Below are positions 43,672-52,100 of a stretch of DNA of 64,000 nt, piece after piece. The notes below the pieces were generated by a model. The model was not told the DNA's origin and did not search any database. It was given only the letters and a program-made list of their open reading frames with translations. Both the position numbers and the translations under genes were made by a program. The stretch covers positions 152,868 to 216,867 of the forward strand of contig JAKLJW010000002.1 of the NCBI GenBank assembly GCA_023150935.1. Reading direction: 5' to 3'. Every line of letters begins with the position of its first letter. The stretch's first letter is position 1. This DNA comes from Candidatus Binatia bacterium. Its GTDB lineage: Bacteria > Desulfobacterota > Binatia > HRBIN30.

Positions 43672-44172
43672 ATGGGGGCTGACGTAGCAGGCGGGCGGTG
43701 GCCCGCGGGGTTGGTGTTCGGATTGCGGTTCTTCGCCTGTCTGCTCGGTTTCAGTGTCCTGTTCTGGGCCTTCAGTCTTCACGAACAACTTGGCCCCTTG
43801 CAGCGGGCGATCGCTGCGGCGTCCGCGGTGGGAGCCCGTCTCGCCGGCGGCGCGGCCTTCGCGCAAGGCGAGGACGTCGTGGTCAATGCAATGGTGATGA
43901 ATGTGAACCACGAGTGCACGGGGATATTCGTCTTCGTGCTGTTCGCAAGTTTCGTCCTCGCCTATCCGGCTAAGTGGTCGGCCCGGCTGGTAGGGCTGGC
44001 CGTCGGCCTGCCCCTGTTGTTCGCAGTCAATGTGTTCCGCCTGGCGACACTCGCGCGCATCGTCGAAATCTACCCGCAGGCGTTCTTCTACTTCCACGAG
44101 TACGTCTGGCAGGGCATCTTCATGGTCTTCGTGTTGGTGGGTGCGCTCGCATGGGCGGAGCGGGCGGAATGA
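43672..44172 (+). CDS. exosortase/archaeosortase family integral membrane protease (XrtH-like)
   Basis: A 166-residue multi-span membrane protein. The transpeptidase triad of exosortases is visible: Cys in NHECTGIFVFVL, Arg in NVFRLATLARI and His in YFHEYVWQGIF. The compact size and the HECTG form resemble the H-type exosortases. Such enzymes cleave C-terminal sorting signals of exported proteins and transfer them to the surface. GGGAG precedes the ATG. It shares ATGA with a second membrane protein, its likely partner. No protein in this window ends in an obvious sorting signal. Confidence 0.82.
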   Translation: MGADVAGGRWPAGLVFGLRFFACLLGFSVLFWAFSLHEQLGPLQRAIAAASAVGARLAGGAAFAQGEDVVVNAMVMNVNHECTGIFVFVLFASFVLAYPAKWSARLVGLAVGLPLLFAVNVFRLATLARIVEIYPQAFFYFHEYVWQGIFMVFVLVGALAWAERAE

Positions 44173-44699
44173 GCAAGATACGCTTCCTGGCGGTCTTTCT
44201 GTCGGTCTTCGCCGTGCTGTTGGTCGTGTGGCGCCTGACGCCTCTGGCGCAGTGGTACACCGATGCCATGATCGCCGTCGGGAGCATCGCGGGCCCCGCT
44301 CTGCACGGCTGGGTTCTGCGGCCTCCGTCGCAGCCCGGAGGCGCTCCGAGCTGGGTGCGCGGCGGCGACCGAGTCGACCTCGCCATCCAGTTCGACGCCC
44401 TGGCGGTTGGAGTGGTTCCTCTCCTCGCCCTGCTCGCAGCCACCCCCGGGCTGGGAGCACGCCGGCGGGCGATCCTCATGGGCGTCGCCTGCATCATCAA
44501 CGTGCTGATCGACGGTCTGATCGTCGCCCTGTTCCCGTTGCTGGTTTACTACAAGAATGCGTTTACCGACGTCATCGGGACTTTCCTCGGCATCGTCGCG
44601 TTTGTGGGCGCGCCGGTGATCATCTGGTTCGCCCTGACGTTCCGCGAGCTCAAGCCCATGCTGCCGTCGCTTCGTCCCCGCGTGCGCGCCACTTCGTAA
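44169..44699 (+). CDS. exosortase-associated membrane protein (inferred)
   Basis: A 176-residue protein with an N-terminal hydrophobic segment (FLAVFLSVFAVLLVVW) and three or so further spans (ALAVGVVPLLALLAATP, ILMGVACIINVLIDGLIVALF, TFLGIVAFVGAPVIIWFALTF). It overlaps the exosortase gene by four bases. A small membrane protein next to XrtH-type genes is known in that family; I assign this one by position and topology only. Confidence 0.68.
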   Translation: MSKIRFLAVFLSVFAVLLVVWRLTPLAQWYTDAMIAVGSIAGPALHGWVLRPPSQPGGAPSWVRGGDRVDLAIQFDALAVGVVPLLALLAATPGLGARRRAILMGVACIINVLIDGLIVALFPLLVYYKNAFTDVIGTFLGIVAFVGAPVIIWFALTFRELKPMLPSLRPRVRATS

Positions 44700-44723
44700 A
44701 GGACAGAAATCGCCCGAACGCGC

Positions 44724-44754
44724 TTGCATCTTCGGCGCCGTCCGTGGATATACT
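44724..44754 (+). promoter_or_regulatory. possible promoter for the ribbon-helix-helix gene
   Basis: TTGCAT at 44724-44729 and TATACT at 44749-44754 lie in an unusually AT-rich spot (TACTTATATATATGG follows), about 113 bases before the start at 44867. Spacing is 19, slightly long. Confidence 0.33.
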
Positions 44755-44866
44755 TATATATATGGATCGCTCACCGACATATGAAGGCACTGCACAGCCG
44801 GGTAAGACGGACCAATGACGACAACAAGCCGGGGGCACACCGGCGCAAGACCTTTAAGGAGATCGT

Positions 44867-45202
44867 ATGCGAAATCCTGAACTGCGCCTGGAAGATCTCG
44901 TGACACGCGGTAAGCGCGGACGGGAAGAAACGAAACTGATGAACGTCAAGGTGCCGGCGACCGTCCTCGCGCGCATCGACCGGGTTGCCAACAGTCTCGG
45001 TGCGACCAAGACGGAAGTCGTCATTGCAATTCTCAACGAAGGGCTGGACTCGGCGGAATCCGAGCTCAAGGGCTGGCGGCCGCCGCCGAAACCGTCGATA
45101 CCAAAGGAACGTCGTTGCTCGGTCAAGGGGTGCGAACGCGAGCGCGTTGCCAAGAGCCTCTGTGCAACACATTACCAGGCGCAACGTCGTGCCCAGATCT
45201 GA
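44867..45202 (+). CDS. ribbon-helix-helix-like protein with C-terminal Cys/His motif
   Basis: A 111-residue protein. The middle (MNVKVPATVLARIDRVANSLGATKTEVVIAILNEGL, about 25-61) fits a ribbon-helix-helix DNA-binding fold. The C-terminus has CSVKGCERERVAKSLCATH (Cys84, Cys89, Cys99, His102), a possible zinc site. A strong AAGGAG ribosome-binding site sits five bases before ATG. The next gene, a knottin-like lipoprotein, begins 14 bases before this stop, so the protein could regulate it or be its partner. Confidence 0.75.
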   Translation: MRNPELRLEDLVTRGKRGREETKLMNVKVPATVLARIDRVANSLGATKTEVVIAILNEGLDSAESELKGWRPPPKPSIPKERRCSVKGCERERVAKSLCATHYQAQRRAQI

Positions 45203-45446
45203 CTTCCCCCCTGCCGCTCGCAAGCGGCATTCCTGGCGACCGGCCCTCGCCGCCGTCGCAGTCTTCGGCGGCATGTTGACATTCGGCAGTTGCGGCGGGG
45301 ACGACCTCCTCATCGGCACCAATATTCCGCCGACGCTGATTCCGTTGACCCCGACGCCCGAGTGCTTCCCAAACGGCCGCTCCTGCACACGCAGTCAGGA
45401 TTGCTGCAGCGGGGTATGCTTCACCACCACCAAGACCTGCCAGTAG
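45189..45446 (+). CDS. small lipoprotein with inhibitor-cystine-knot (knottin) Cys pattern
   Basis: An 85-residue protein starting at GTG 45189, inside the end of the previous gene. Lipoprotein signal: RPALAAVAVFGGMLTFGSCGG, with lipidated Cys at about residue 35. After a TPTPE spacer the C-terminal 27 residues read C-x6-C-x5-CC-x3-C-x6-C, the exact six-cysteine spacing of inhibitor cystine knots, as in many animal toxins and plant protease inhibitors. Three disulfides would suit an extracytoplasmic surface. Function unknown. Confidence 0.7.
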   Translation: MPRSDFPPAARKRHSWRPALAAVAVFGGMLTFGSCGGDDLLIGTNIPPTLIPLTPTPECFPNGRSCTRSQDCCSGVCFTTTKTCQ

Positions 45447-45458
45447 GATCCGCGATCT

Positions 45459-45725
45459 TCAGCCGACGAGCAACCAGAGCAACCAGAGCGACCAGACGAC
45501 GATGGCAACGGTTACCAGCCGCCCGCCTACAAACGCGGTCTGCGGTGGCCTGAGGCGGCGGCGCAATCGGCGGTCGATGCTGGCGCTTCCTTCGCGCGCC
45601 ACGGCAATCACTTCCCACCGCGTGAATCCGCCGGCCCGCAAGCGCTCGTCGAGCCGGCGGCGTGCTCCCGCAGCGTCATCGTCGACCAGATCGACCAATC
45701 GGACGAGAGCTTCGTATCGTTCCAT
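45459..45725 (-). CDS. small tail-anchored membrane protein
   Basis: An 88-residue protein. The N-terminal two thirds is an amphipathic, Arg/Asp-rich helix region (ARRRLDERLRAGGFTRWEVI); the C-terminal 20 residues (VTVAIVVWSLWLLWLLVG) form one membrane span. No family recognised. It is convergent with the knottin-like lipoprotein gene (13 bases apart). Confidence 0.6.
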   Translation of the reverse strand: MERYEALVRLVDLVDDDAAGARRRLDERLRAGGFTRWEVIAVAREGSASIDRRLRRRLRPPQTAFVGGRLVTVAIVVWSLWLLWLLVG

Positions 45726-45772
45726 GGCGCCTCGATCCCTCGGCGCAGGCGCTGCGAGGCCCCGCCTGCCAG

Positions 45773-46747
45773 CTACTCGCCCCCTACCCGCACGACCATC
45801 TCTGCCGTCGGGCCCGCATTGCCGTCCGTGTCACGCAAACGGGCGCTGAGTAACGTCTCTCCTGCCGGGAAGGTCAGGGCCTCGTTGACCAGCGTGCAGA
45901 ACTGCATCACCGACCCCGCCCCGGCAAAGACGAAATTCCCGCGCACGGTCTGCGTGCACGCGAAGTCCGTCTCGGCAAACACCTTGAATCGGCAGGCAAG
46001 GTCGTTCAGCGCACCGCTGACCGCCGTCTCGGCATCGAAACGCGGGGGCACGATCGCCGGCACGCCACCCCGGGTCGGGATGGTGCCGTCGCACACCGCG
46101 GTAGTCGGCGTTCCGAGATCCCGCGAACTGACGATCTGCAGGTCGGGCTGCGCCGTTCCGAGACCGTCGCCGTTGAGCAGGATCGTCCCGATCGCCAGTC
46201 GGCTCACCCCCAGCCGGCCTTCGACGAAGAGGATGAAGCCGTCGCCGGCAGACACCCGAAACACCGGGCGATTCTCCGCATCCCGCATCGCCGGCGCGGC
46301 GACCGTGCCGCTCCCGTCGGCCACCCCGAACCAGGTAATTACGGGCCCGGTCAACGGCGGCTCGGTAGGTGCAGGTTCCGCCGTAGTCGTCGGTGTCGCC
46401 GCGGCCGTTGCCGTTACGGTCGGCGTCGCCGTTGCGGGCGCCGTGGGGATCGTAGTCGGCACCGCCGTCGGCGTCTCGGTCGGAGCAACGGTCGGGGTCG
46501 GAGTCGCCGCGGCGCTTGGTGTGACAGTCGCCGCCAACGTCGCGGTAGCCGTCGGAGACGCACTCGGCCGCGCCGTCGTTGTTGCTGTCGCCTCTCGGGT
46601 CGGCGTCGCCGTCGCGACCGTCGAGCCACCACCGCTGCCGCTCCCGCCGCCGCTGCATCCCGAGGTAACCGCGGTCAGAACCAGCGACGCGCTTACCACC
46701 GCGCCGAGCCGGACGACGCTCCAGCACCTGATCGATCTTCCCGACAT
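45773..46747 (-). CDS. lipoprotein with Thr/Pro linker, unknown function
   Basis: A 324-residue lipoprotein: signal peptide ending in the lipobox VTSGC (lipidated Cys near residue 31), a Gly/Ser patch, a long Thr/Ala/Pro linker (about 40-135), then a 190-residue beta-rich globular domain with three or four cysteines (VCDGTIP, DLACRFKV, FACTQTV, QFCTLVNEAL). The N-terminus is placed at ATG 46747 so the signal peptide is of usual length; an alternative start at 46819 exists. The globular domain is unassigned. Its linker style matches the other secreted proteins here. Confidence 0.72.
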   Translation of the reverse strand: MSGRSIRCWSVVRLGAVVSASLVLTAVTSGCSGGGSGSGGGSTVATATPTREATATTTARPSASPTATATLAATVTPSAAATPTPTVAPTETPTAVPTTIPTAPATATPTVTATAAATPTTTAEPAPTEPPLTGPVITWFGVADGSGTVAAPAMRDAENRPVFRVSAGDGFILFVEGRLGVSRLAIGTILLNGDGLGTAQPDLQIVSSRDLGTPTTAVCDGTIPTRGGVPAIVPPRFDAETAVSGALNDLACRFKVFAETDFACTQTVRGNFVFAGAGSVMQFCTLVNEALTFPAGETLLSARLRDTDGNAGPTAEMVVRVGGE

Positions 46748-46842
46748 CGAAGCAGGGCTATTACGCACCCGGGCACCTGTCAACACATGCCTCGAGAGCA
46801 CCCGCAACTGTCTCGACATGCACCCTGCCGGCGGCTACCGCC

Positions 46843-49800
46843 TCACTCGCCTTCCGGCGCCGTCGTGGCGAAAGCAGGGCGCGGCCCCTCGGCCGGCGCC
46901 GCTTCGGCTTCGTCCGCAATCGCGCGTTCGAGCCGCTCCACATCGCCCGGCGCCAGGTTGAAGTAGCGGGCCTCCGGATGGTGGAGCACCAGCGCGCTCA
47001 CCGAGCCCTCCGGGTCCATCATGAACCCCTCGGTCAACGACACACCAATGTGACGTTCGACCTCCAGGAGGCGGAAAAGCTGCTGCTGGTCTTCCAGCCG
47101 AGGACAGGCCGGATAGCCGAAGGAAACCCTGATGCCGCGGTAGCGCGCCTTGAAAAGATCCTGCGGGGTCGTTTCGGGAGGATCGGCGAAGCCCCACATC
47201 GCACGGATCTTTCGATGCAAGACCTCGGCGAAGGCCTCGGCGCTTTCGAGCGCGAGCGCTTGCAAGACATGCGACTTGAGGTACTCGCCTTCGCGCTTCC
47301 ACTGTTCCGCCAGCGCCCGCACTCCGGGCCCGACCGTCGTCGCGAACAGGCAGATGTAGTCGGTCAGCGCCGCGTCGACGGGTTGCACGAAATCCGCCAG
47401 ACACAGATGCGGCGGTGCCTCCTGTCGGCCGAAGCGGAAACGCTCGCAGACGTTACGGCCATCGCTGGTGAGCACGAGCAGCACGTCGCCTTCCGCCACC
47501 GCCGGAAAGAACCGGTACACGGCACGCGCGGTCATGTCCGGACGAGAAAGCATGACTTCTTCGACCGCAGCGACCTGGCCCCGTAACTCCCGGGCTCTTT
47601 CGTCGCCGGCGGCCAGCGCTTCCTCGAACTTGCCCTTGAACCCGAGGTGGCGCGTGTACAGCATCGCCGGGTTGATGTGGCGGAATACCTCGTCGAGGTC
47701 GTAGTGCTCGATCGCGTGCAACCGCAAGTCGGGCGGCGTCGGCACCACGGCCACCCGAGGCACGGCCGACCGTGGGGGTGCCGCCACCGGACCGGTTGCC
47801 ATCTCGGACCGCCGCGGTCCGCTGGCCAGAACGTGCCTGGTCTCCGCGAGCAGACGATCCGCGAGCGCGGCCCGTCGCGACTCGTCCATGAGCCGGTTTG
47901 CAAGGTCCAGCCCGCTCATGGCGTCTTTCGCATACGCCACAATACCGTCATATTCGGGAGCGATCTTGAGACGGGTAAAGCGATTGGACAGTGCGGCGCC
48001 ACCGACGAGGATGGGGCAATCGACCCCTGCCCCCTTAAGATCCTGCGCCGTGACCACCATCATCTGCGCCGATTTCACCAGCAATCCGGACAGCCCGATC
48101 ACGTCTGGGCGGTGCTGGCGATACGCGGCAATCAACTCCTCGGGCGGCACCTTGATGCCCAGGTTCACCACCCGGTAGCCGTTGTTGCTCAGGATGATGT
48201 CCACCAGGTTCTTGCCGATGTCGTGCACGTCGCCCTTGACGGTCGCCAGCATCAACTTGCCCTTAACCGCCGTTTCCCTCCGCTCCATGCGTGGTTCGAG
48301 ATGGGCAACGGCGGCTTTCATCGCTTCCGCCGACTGCAGGACCTCGGCGACGATCATTTCGTTGGCGGCAAACAGCCGTCCCACCTCGTCCATCCCCGCC
48401 ATCAGCGGCCCGTTGACGATTTCCAGCGGCTTACGCGTATTCAAGGCCTCGTCGAGATCGGCAAACAGTCCGTCCCGAGAACCCTCGACGACGTACCGGG
48501 CGAGGCGCTCATCGAGCGGCAGGTCCCGACCGCGTTGTGCCCGTTGCTTCGGCGCCCGCGCCCTGAAATGCGCCGTGAAAGCCGCGATGGGATCGTCGCC
48601 ACGCCACCATATGAGGTCCTCGGCAAGCCGGCGCTCCTCCTCGGGAATCGAAGGGTAGCGCTCGAGCTTCTCGGCGTTGACGATCGCCAGATCGAGACCG
48701 GCCTGCACGCAGTGGTACAGAAAGACGGCGTTGAGCACTTCGCGCCCGGCCGCCGGCAGTCCGAACGACACGTTCGAGACTCCCAGAATCGTCTTGCACT
48801 CCGGCAGGGCCGCCTTGATGAGGCGGATACCCTCGATCGTCTCGACGCCGGCACCGACGTAATTCCGATCGCCGGTGCCCACCGGGAACACCAGCGCATC
48901 GAAATAGATGTCCTCCGGCGCCACCCCGTACTTGGCCGTCAACAGCTCGAACGAGCGCTGCGCGATCGCCAGCTTGCGCGCCCGGGAAATCGCCTGAGCC
49001 TGCTGCTTGTCCTCGTCGATGCAGCCGACGACCAGCGCGGCGCCGAAGCGCCGCGCCAGTGGCACGACCCGCGCAAAACGCTCCTCACCGTCCTCCAGAT
49101 TCACCGAATTGACGATCGACTTGCCCGGCGTGCGTTGCAGTGCCTGCTCGATCGCGCGCGCGTCGGTCGAATCGATCATCAGCGGCACTTTCACCTTCTT
49201 GCCGAGGACCTCGACAAATGCCGTTAGATCCGCGGCCTCGTTGCGATCCGGATCCTGGAGGCAGACATCGAGGATGTGCGCTCCGGTGCGCACCTGCGCC
49301 CGGCCGACCTCGGCCGCCTGATCGATCTCGCCGGCGGCAATCAGGTCCTTGAACTTGCGGCTGCCGAGAACGTTGGTGCGTTCGCCGACGATAACGGGTC
49401 GCGTGTCCTCGTCGACGATCAGCGACTCGATGCCGCACACCGCCGCCCGCCGCAACACGACCGCGCGCCGGGGTCGATGACGGGCGGCGACGGCCGCCAG
49501 CAGAGCGATGTGCTCCGCGGTGGTGCCGCAACAACCGCCGACGATGTTAACCCACCCTGCCGCACAAAAGCGCTCGACTTTTTGCGCCAACATCGACGGC
49601 AACTCGTTGTACCGGCCCTCCTCGTCGGGCAGGCCCGCATTCGGGAATACCGAGATCGGAAAGCGCGACACCCCCGCAAGCGTGCGCAGGTGATCGGTCA
49701 TGAAGTCCGGACCCGTGGCGCAATTCATGCCGATGGCGAAGAGATCGCGGTGGGCCACCGATACGTACAAAGCCTCGATCGCCTGGCCTGCCAACATCGT

Positions 49801-50412
49801 ACCCATGGTCTCGATCGAGACCGACAGCACCACAGGAACGCTTTGCCCGAGCCGAGCAAAGGCGTCATCGATGCCGAAGAGCGACGCCTTGACGTTGAGA
49901 GTATCCTGCTGGGTTTCCAGGTAGAGGAGATCGACGCCCCCTTCCACCAGAGCCGCAGCCTGCTCGCCGTAGGCGCCCCGCACCTCGTCGAAGGTCACAC
50001 CGCCAGTCACCGAAATGCTCTTCGTCCCCGGCCCCATCGCGCCGGCCACAAATCGGGGCCGCCCCGGCGTACTGGACTCTTCAGCCGCCGCCCGTGCCAA
50101 TTCGGCGGCGCGCCGGTTGATGGCGTCAACCTGCCCCGCCAGCCCGTACTCCGCCAGGACGACGCGTGTGCCTCCGAACGTGTTTGTCTCGATGATGTCG
50201 GCGCCGGCGGCGAGGTACCCGCGATGAATGCCGCCGATCACGTCGGGACGAGTCAGGACAAGGTTCTCGTTACAGCCCTCCAGTGCCGCGCCGCCGAAGT
50301 CCTCGGCGGTCAAGTCCGCCGCCTGGATTGCCGTCCCCATCGCCCCGTCGAGCACGAGGATGCGCTCCTCCACGGCGGCGTGAAGCGCACTTATCCGCTC
50401 CTGTCGTGACAT
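46843..50412 (-). CDS. metH: cobalamin-dependent methionine synthase
   Basis: A 1189-residue four-module enzyme that methylates homocysteine from 5-methyltetrahydrofolate. Homocysteine domain 1-320 (zinc ligands Cys in MNCATG and the pair in VGGCCGTTAEH); pterin domain about 335-590 (VIVGERTNVLGSRKF); B12 cap about 625-715; cobalamin domain about 720-860 with the B12-ligand motif DVHDIGKNLVDI; reactivation domain about 890-1170 (VSFGYPACPRLEDQQ). All modules are complete. No riboswitch is seen upstream. Located next to an acyltransferase gene on the same strand, 81 bases apart. Confidence 0.96.
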   Translation of the reverse strand: MSRQERISALHAAVEERILVLDGAMGTAIQAADLTAEDFGGAALEGCNENLVLTRPDVIGGIHRGYLAAGADIIETNTFGGTRVVLAEYGLAGQVDAINRRAAELARAAAEESSTPGRPRFVAGAMGPGTKSISVTGGVTFDEVRGAYGEQAAALVEGGVDLLYLETQQDTLNVKASLFGIDDAFARLGQSVPVVLSVSIETMGTMLAGQAIEALYVSVAHRDLFAIGMNCATGPDFMTDHLRTLAGVSRFPISVFPNAGLPDEEGRYNELPSMLAQKVERFCAAGWVNIVGGCCGTTAEHIALLAAVAARHRPRRAVVLRRAAVCGIESLIVDEDTRPVIVGERTNVLGSRKFKDLIAAGEIDQAAEVGRAQVRTGAHILDVCLQDPDRNEAADLTAFVEVLGKKVKVPLMIDSTDARAIEQALQRTPGKSIVNSVNLEDGEERFARVVPLARRFGAALVVGCIDEDKQQAQAISRARKLAIAQRSFELLTAKYGVAPEDIYFDALVFPVGTGDRNYVGAGVETIEGIRLIKAALPECKTILGVSNVSFGLPAAGREVLNAVFLYHCVQAGLDLAIVNAEKLERYPSIPEEERRLAEDLIWWRGDDPIAAFTAHFRARAPKQRAQRGRDLPLDERLARYVVEGSRDGLFADLDEALNTRKPLEIVNGPLMAGMDEVGRLFAANEMIVAEVLQSAEAMKAAVAHLEPRMERRETAVKGKLMLATVKGDVHDIGKNLVDIILSNNGYRVVNLGIKVPPEELIAAYRQHRPDVIGLSGLLVKSAQMMVVTAQDLKGAGVDCPILVGGAALSNRFTRLKIAPEYDGIVAYAKDAMSGLDLANRLMDESRRAALADRLLAETRHVLASGPRRSEMATGPVAAPPRSAVPRVAVVPTPPDLRLHAIEHYDLDEVFRHINPAMLYTRHLGFKGKFEEALAAGDERARELRGQVAAVEEVMLSRPDMTARAVYRFFPAVAEGDVLLVLTSDGRNVCERFRFGRQEAPPHLCLADFVQPVDAALTDYICLFATTVGPGVRALAEQWKREGEYLKSHVLQALALESAEAFAEVLHRKIRAMWGFADPPETTPQDLFKARYRGIRVSFGYPACPRLEDQQQLFRLLEVERHIGVSLTEGFMMDPEGSVSALVLHHPEARYFNLAPGDVERLERAIADEAEAAPAEGPRPAFATTAPEGE

Positions 50413-50493
50413 CCGCTTCGTGTCTAGCGCACATGCCGTGGCAACGCCATGCGCCCCGGACTGAAGGCCGCAGACCCGATATCCCGGCCTCTC

Positions 50494-52008
50494 TCACTTC
50501 GCGGTCGCCGTGCGGGGCTCGACCGCACGCAAGTCACGGACGGGGCGACGCACTCTGGCGGTGCGGGCGCGCGCCCGCCGGCCCGCGGCGTGCGCGTTCT
50601 CGGCACTGCGTCCGGCCGCTTCCTGCAACTCCCGGAACGAGCTTTCCAGGGCTTCGATAAAAACGTGCAAGTCCGGGATCATCTCCCAATCCCCGTTGAT
50701 GCCCCAGTACAGCCCGCCGTTGTAACTGAACAACCCGACGACCAGGGCGAGGTTCTCGAAGAGGGGGACGACGGGATACGAAGTCAGCATCCGTGCGCCG
50801 TGCAGGTAAAGAGGGATCTGCGGCCCCGGTACGTTGGTGACAATCAAGTTGTACGGACGCGCCCGCGAAGCCAGCCGCACCGCCTGGACGAGAAGATTCG
50901 GTACCGTCCAGTCGCTGATGGCCGTCAGAACCTCGCCGCCCAGCGCCTGCTTCGATTCCTTGAGGTCTTTCAGAGTCTCGGTAACCGCGTGCAGACGCGC
51001 CACGGGATCGGCAAGCTGCACCGGCAGGGGCGCCTGCATCTGAGTGACGCGGTTGCCGAGCTGCCCGTGCTGATCGGCGCTGCGTACGCTAACGGGCACA
51101 CCGGCACGGATGTCGAGGCCGTCCGGATCGAGTCCTCGCTGGCCGAAGAACTTGCGCAACGCACCGCTGACTACAGCGAGTACGACGTCGTTGAGCGTGC
51201 CGCCGAGGACGTTCTTTACGGCCTTGAGGTCGGCCACCCGCATCGTCGTCCAGTCGAAGCGGCGGTGTGGACCGATCTCGACGTTAAGTGGCGTCTCGGA
51301 CGTGGGATTGAGCGACGGGGCAAAGGTCTCGACGAGGCCGACGGCGGCGTCGAGGAGACGCGCCGCGGCCGCGGGCGGATCGCGCATCGCGTCGGCGATC
51401 TCGCGAGCAAGGACAAACGGTTGGCCGGTTCGGCGAACCGCCTCGTCGAAGACCAGACGCGCCGGGGTCGGCCGCGGCCGCGGCCGCCACGGCTCCGCCA
51501 CCGTTTCGTCGACCTCGGGAAACGGGCTGAGCAGCACCGACATCAGATCGGCACCCGAGACCCCGTCGATCATGCAGTGGTGCGTCTTGCTCACCAGGGC
51601 AAAGCGGTCGCCTTCCAGCCCCTCGACGATCCACATCTCCCACAGAGGTCGCCGCCGGTCGAGCGCCTGCGATTGTATCCGGCCGACGAGGCGCTTCAGT
51701 TGCCGCTCGTCACCGGGATGCGGCAGGGCAGTGTGGCGCACGTGGTAGGCTAAACGGAACCGGTCGTCGTCGACCCAGACCGGGATCCCCTCGTAAGGTA
51801 CGTGCATCAGTCGCTGCCGGAAACGCGGCACCATGTGGAGGCGCGCCTCGATCGACCGCCGTACCCGCTCGATATCCACGCCGCCTCCCACGGTCCGTAA
51901 CGGTCCCGTTTCGAAGATCAGCACGCCGCCGACGTGCATGTGGCAACTGTCGTCCTCCAAACCCAGGAACGACGCATCCAGAGCGCTGAGCCGCTCGTAG
52001 TACGCCAT
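50494..52008 (-). CDS. wax ester synthase/diacylglycerol acyltransferase (WS/DGAT) family
   Basis: A 504-residue bacterial acyltransferase for storage lipids. The catalytic HHxxxDG is HHCMIDG at residues 143-149; the N-terminal LSALDASFLGLEDD and the later NLIVTNVPGPQIPLYL are family marks. The product could be wax ester or triacylglycerol. Likely cytoplasmic, membrane-associated. No partner gene is adjacent except the MetH gene downstream. Confidence 0.92.
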   Translation of the reverse strand: MAYYERLSALDASFLGLEDDSCHMHVGGVLIFETGPLRTVGGGVDIERVRRSIEARLHMVPRFRQRLMHVPYEGIPVWVDDDRFRLAYHVRHTALPHPGDERQLKRLVGRIQSQALDRRRPLWEMWIVEGLEGDRFALVSKTHHCMIDGVSGADLMSVLLSPFPEVDETVAEPWRPRPRPTPARLVFDEAVRRTGQPFVLAREIADAMRDPPAAAARLLDAAVGLVETFAPSLNPTSETPLNVEIGPHRRFDWTTMRVADLKAVKNVLGGTLNDVVLAVVSGALRKFFGQRGLDPDGLDIRAGVPVSVRSADQHGQLGNRVTQMQAPLPVQLADPVARLHAVTETLKDLKESKQALGGEVLTAISDWTVPNLLVQAVRLASRARPYNLIVTNVPGPQIPLYLHGARMLTSYPVVPLFENLALVVGLFSYNGGLYWGINGDWEMIPDLHVFIEALESSFRELQEAAGRSAENAHAAGRRARARTARVRRPVRDLRAVEPRTATAK

Positions 52009-52100
52009 GCTTCACCTCCACGTCGCAGTCGGAATGAGCCCTTGTCTAGCACGTCACGGTGGGCGAAAAGAAGCCGCGTACAACGCGGGGTGGGGTGCGG

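Noticed and set aside
47647..49227. Long plus-strand gene opposite metH
   Set aside because: Antisense shadow; metH is complete and recognised on the minus strand.
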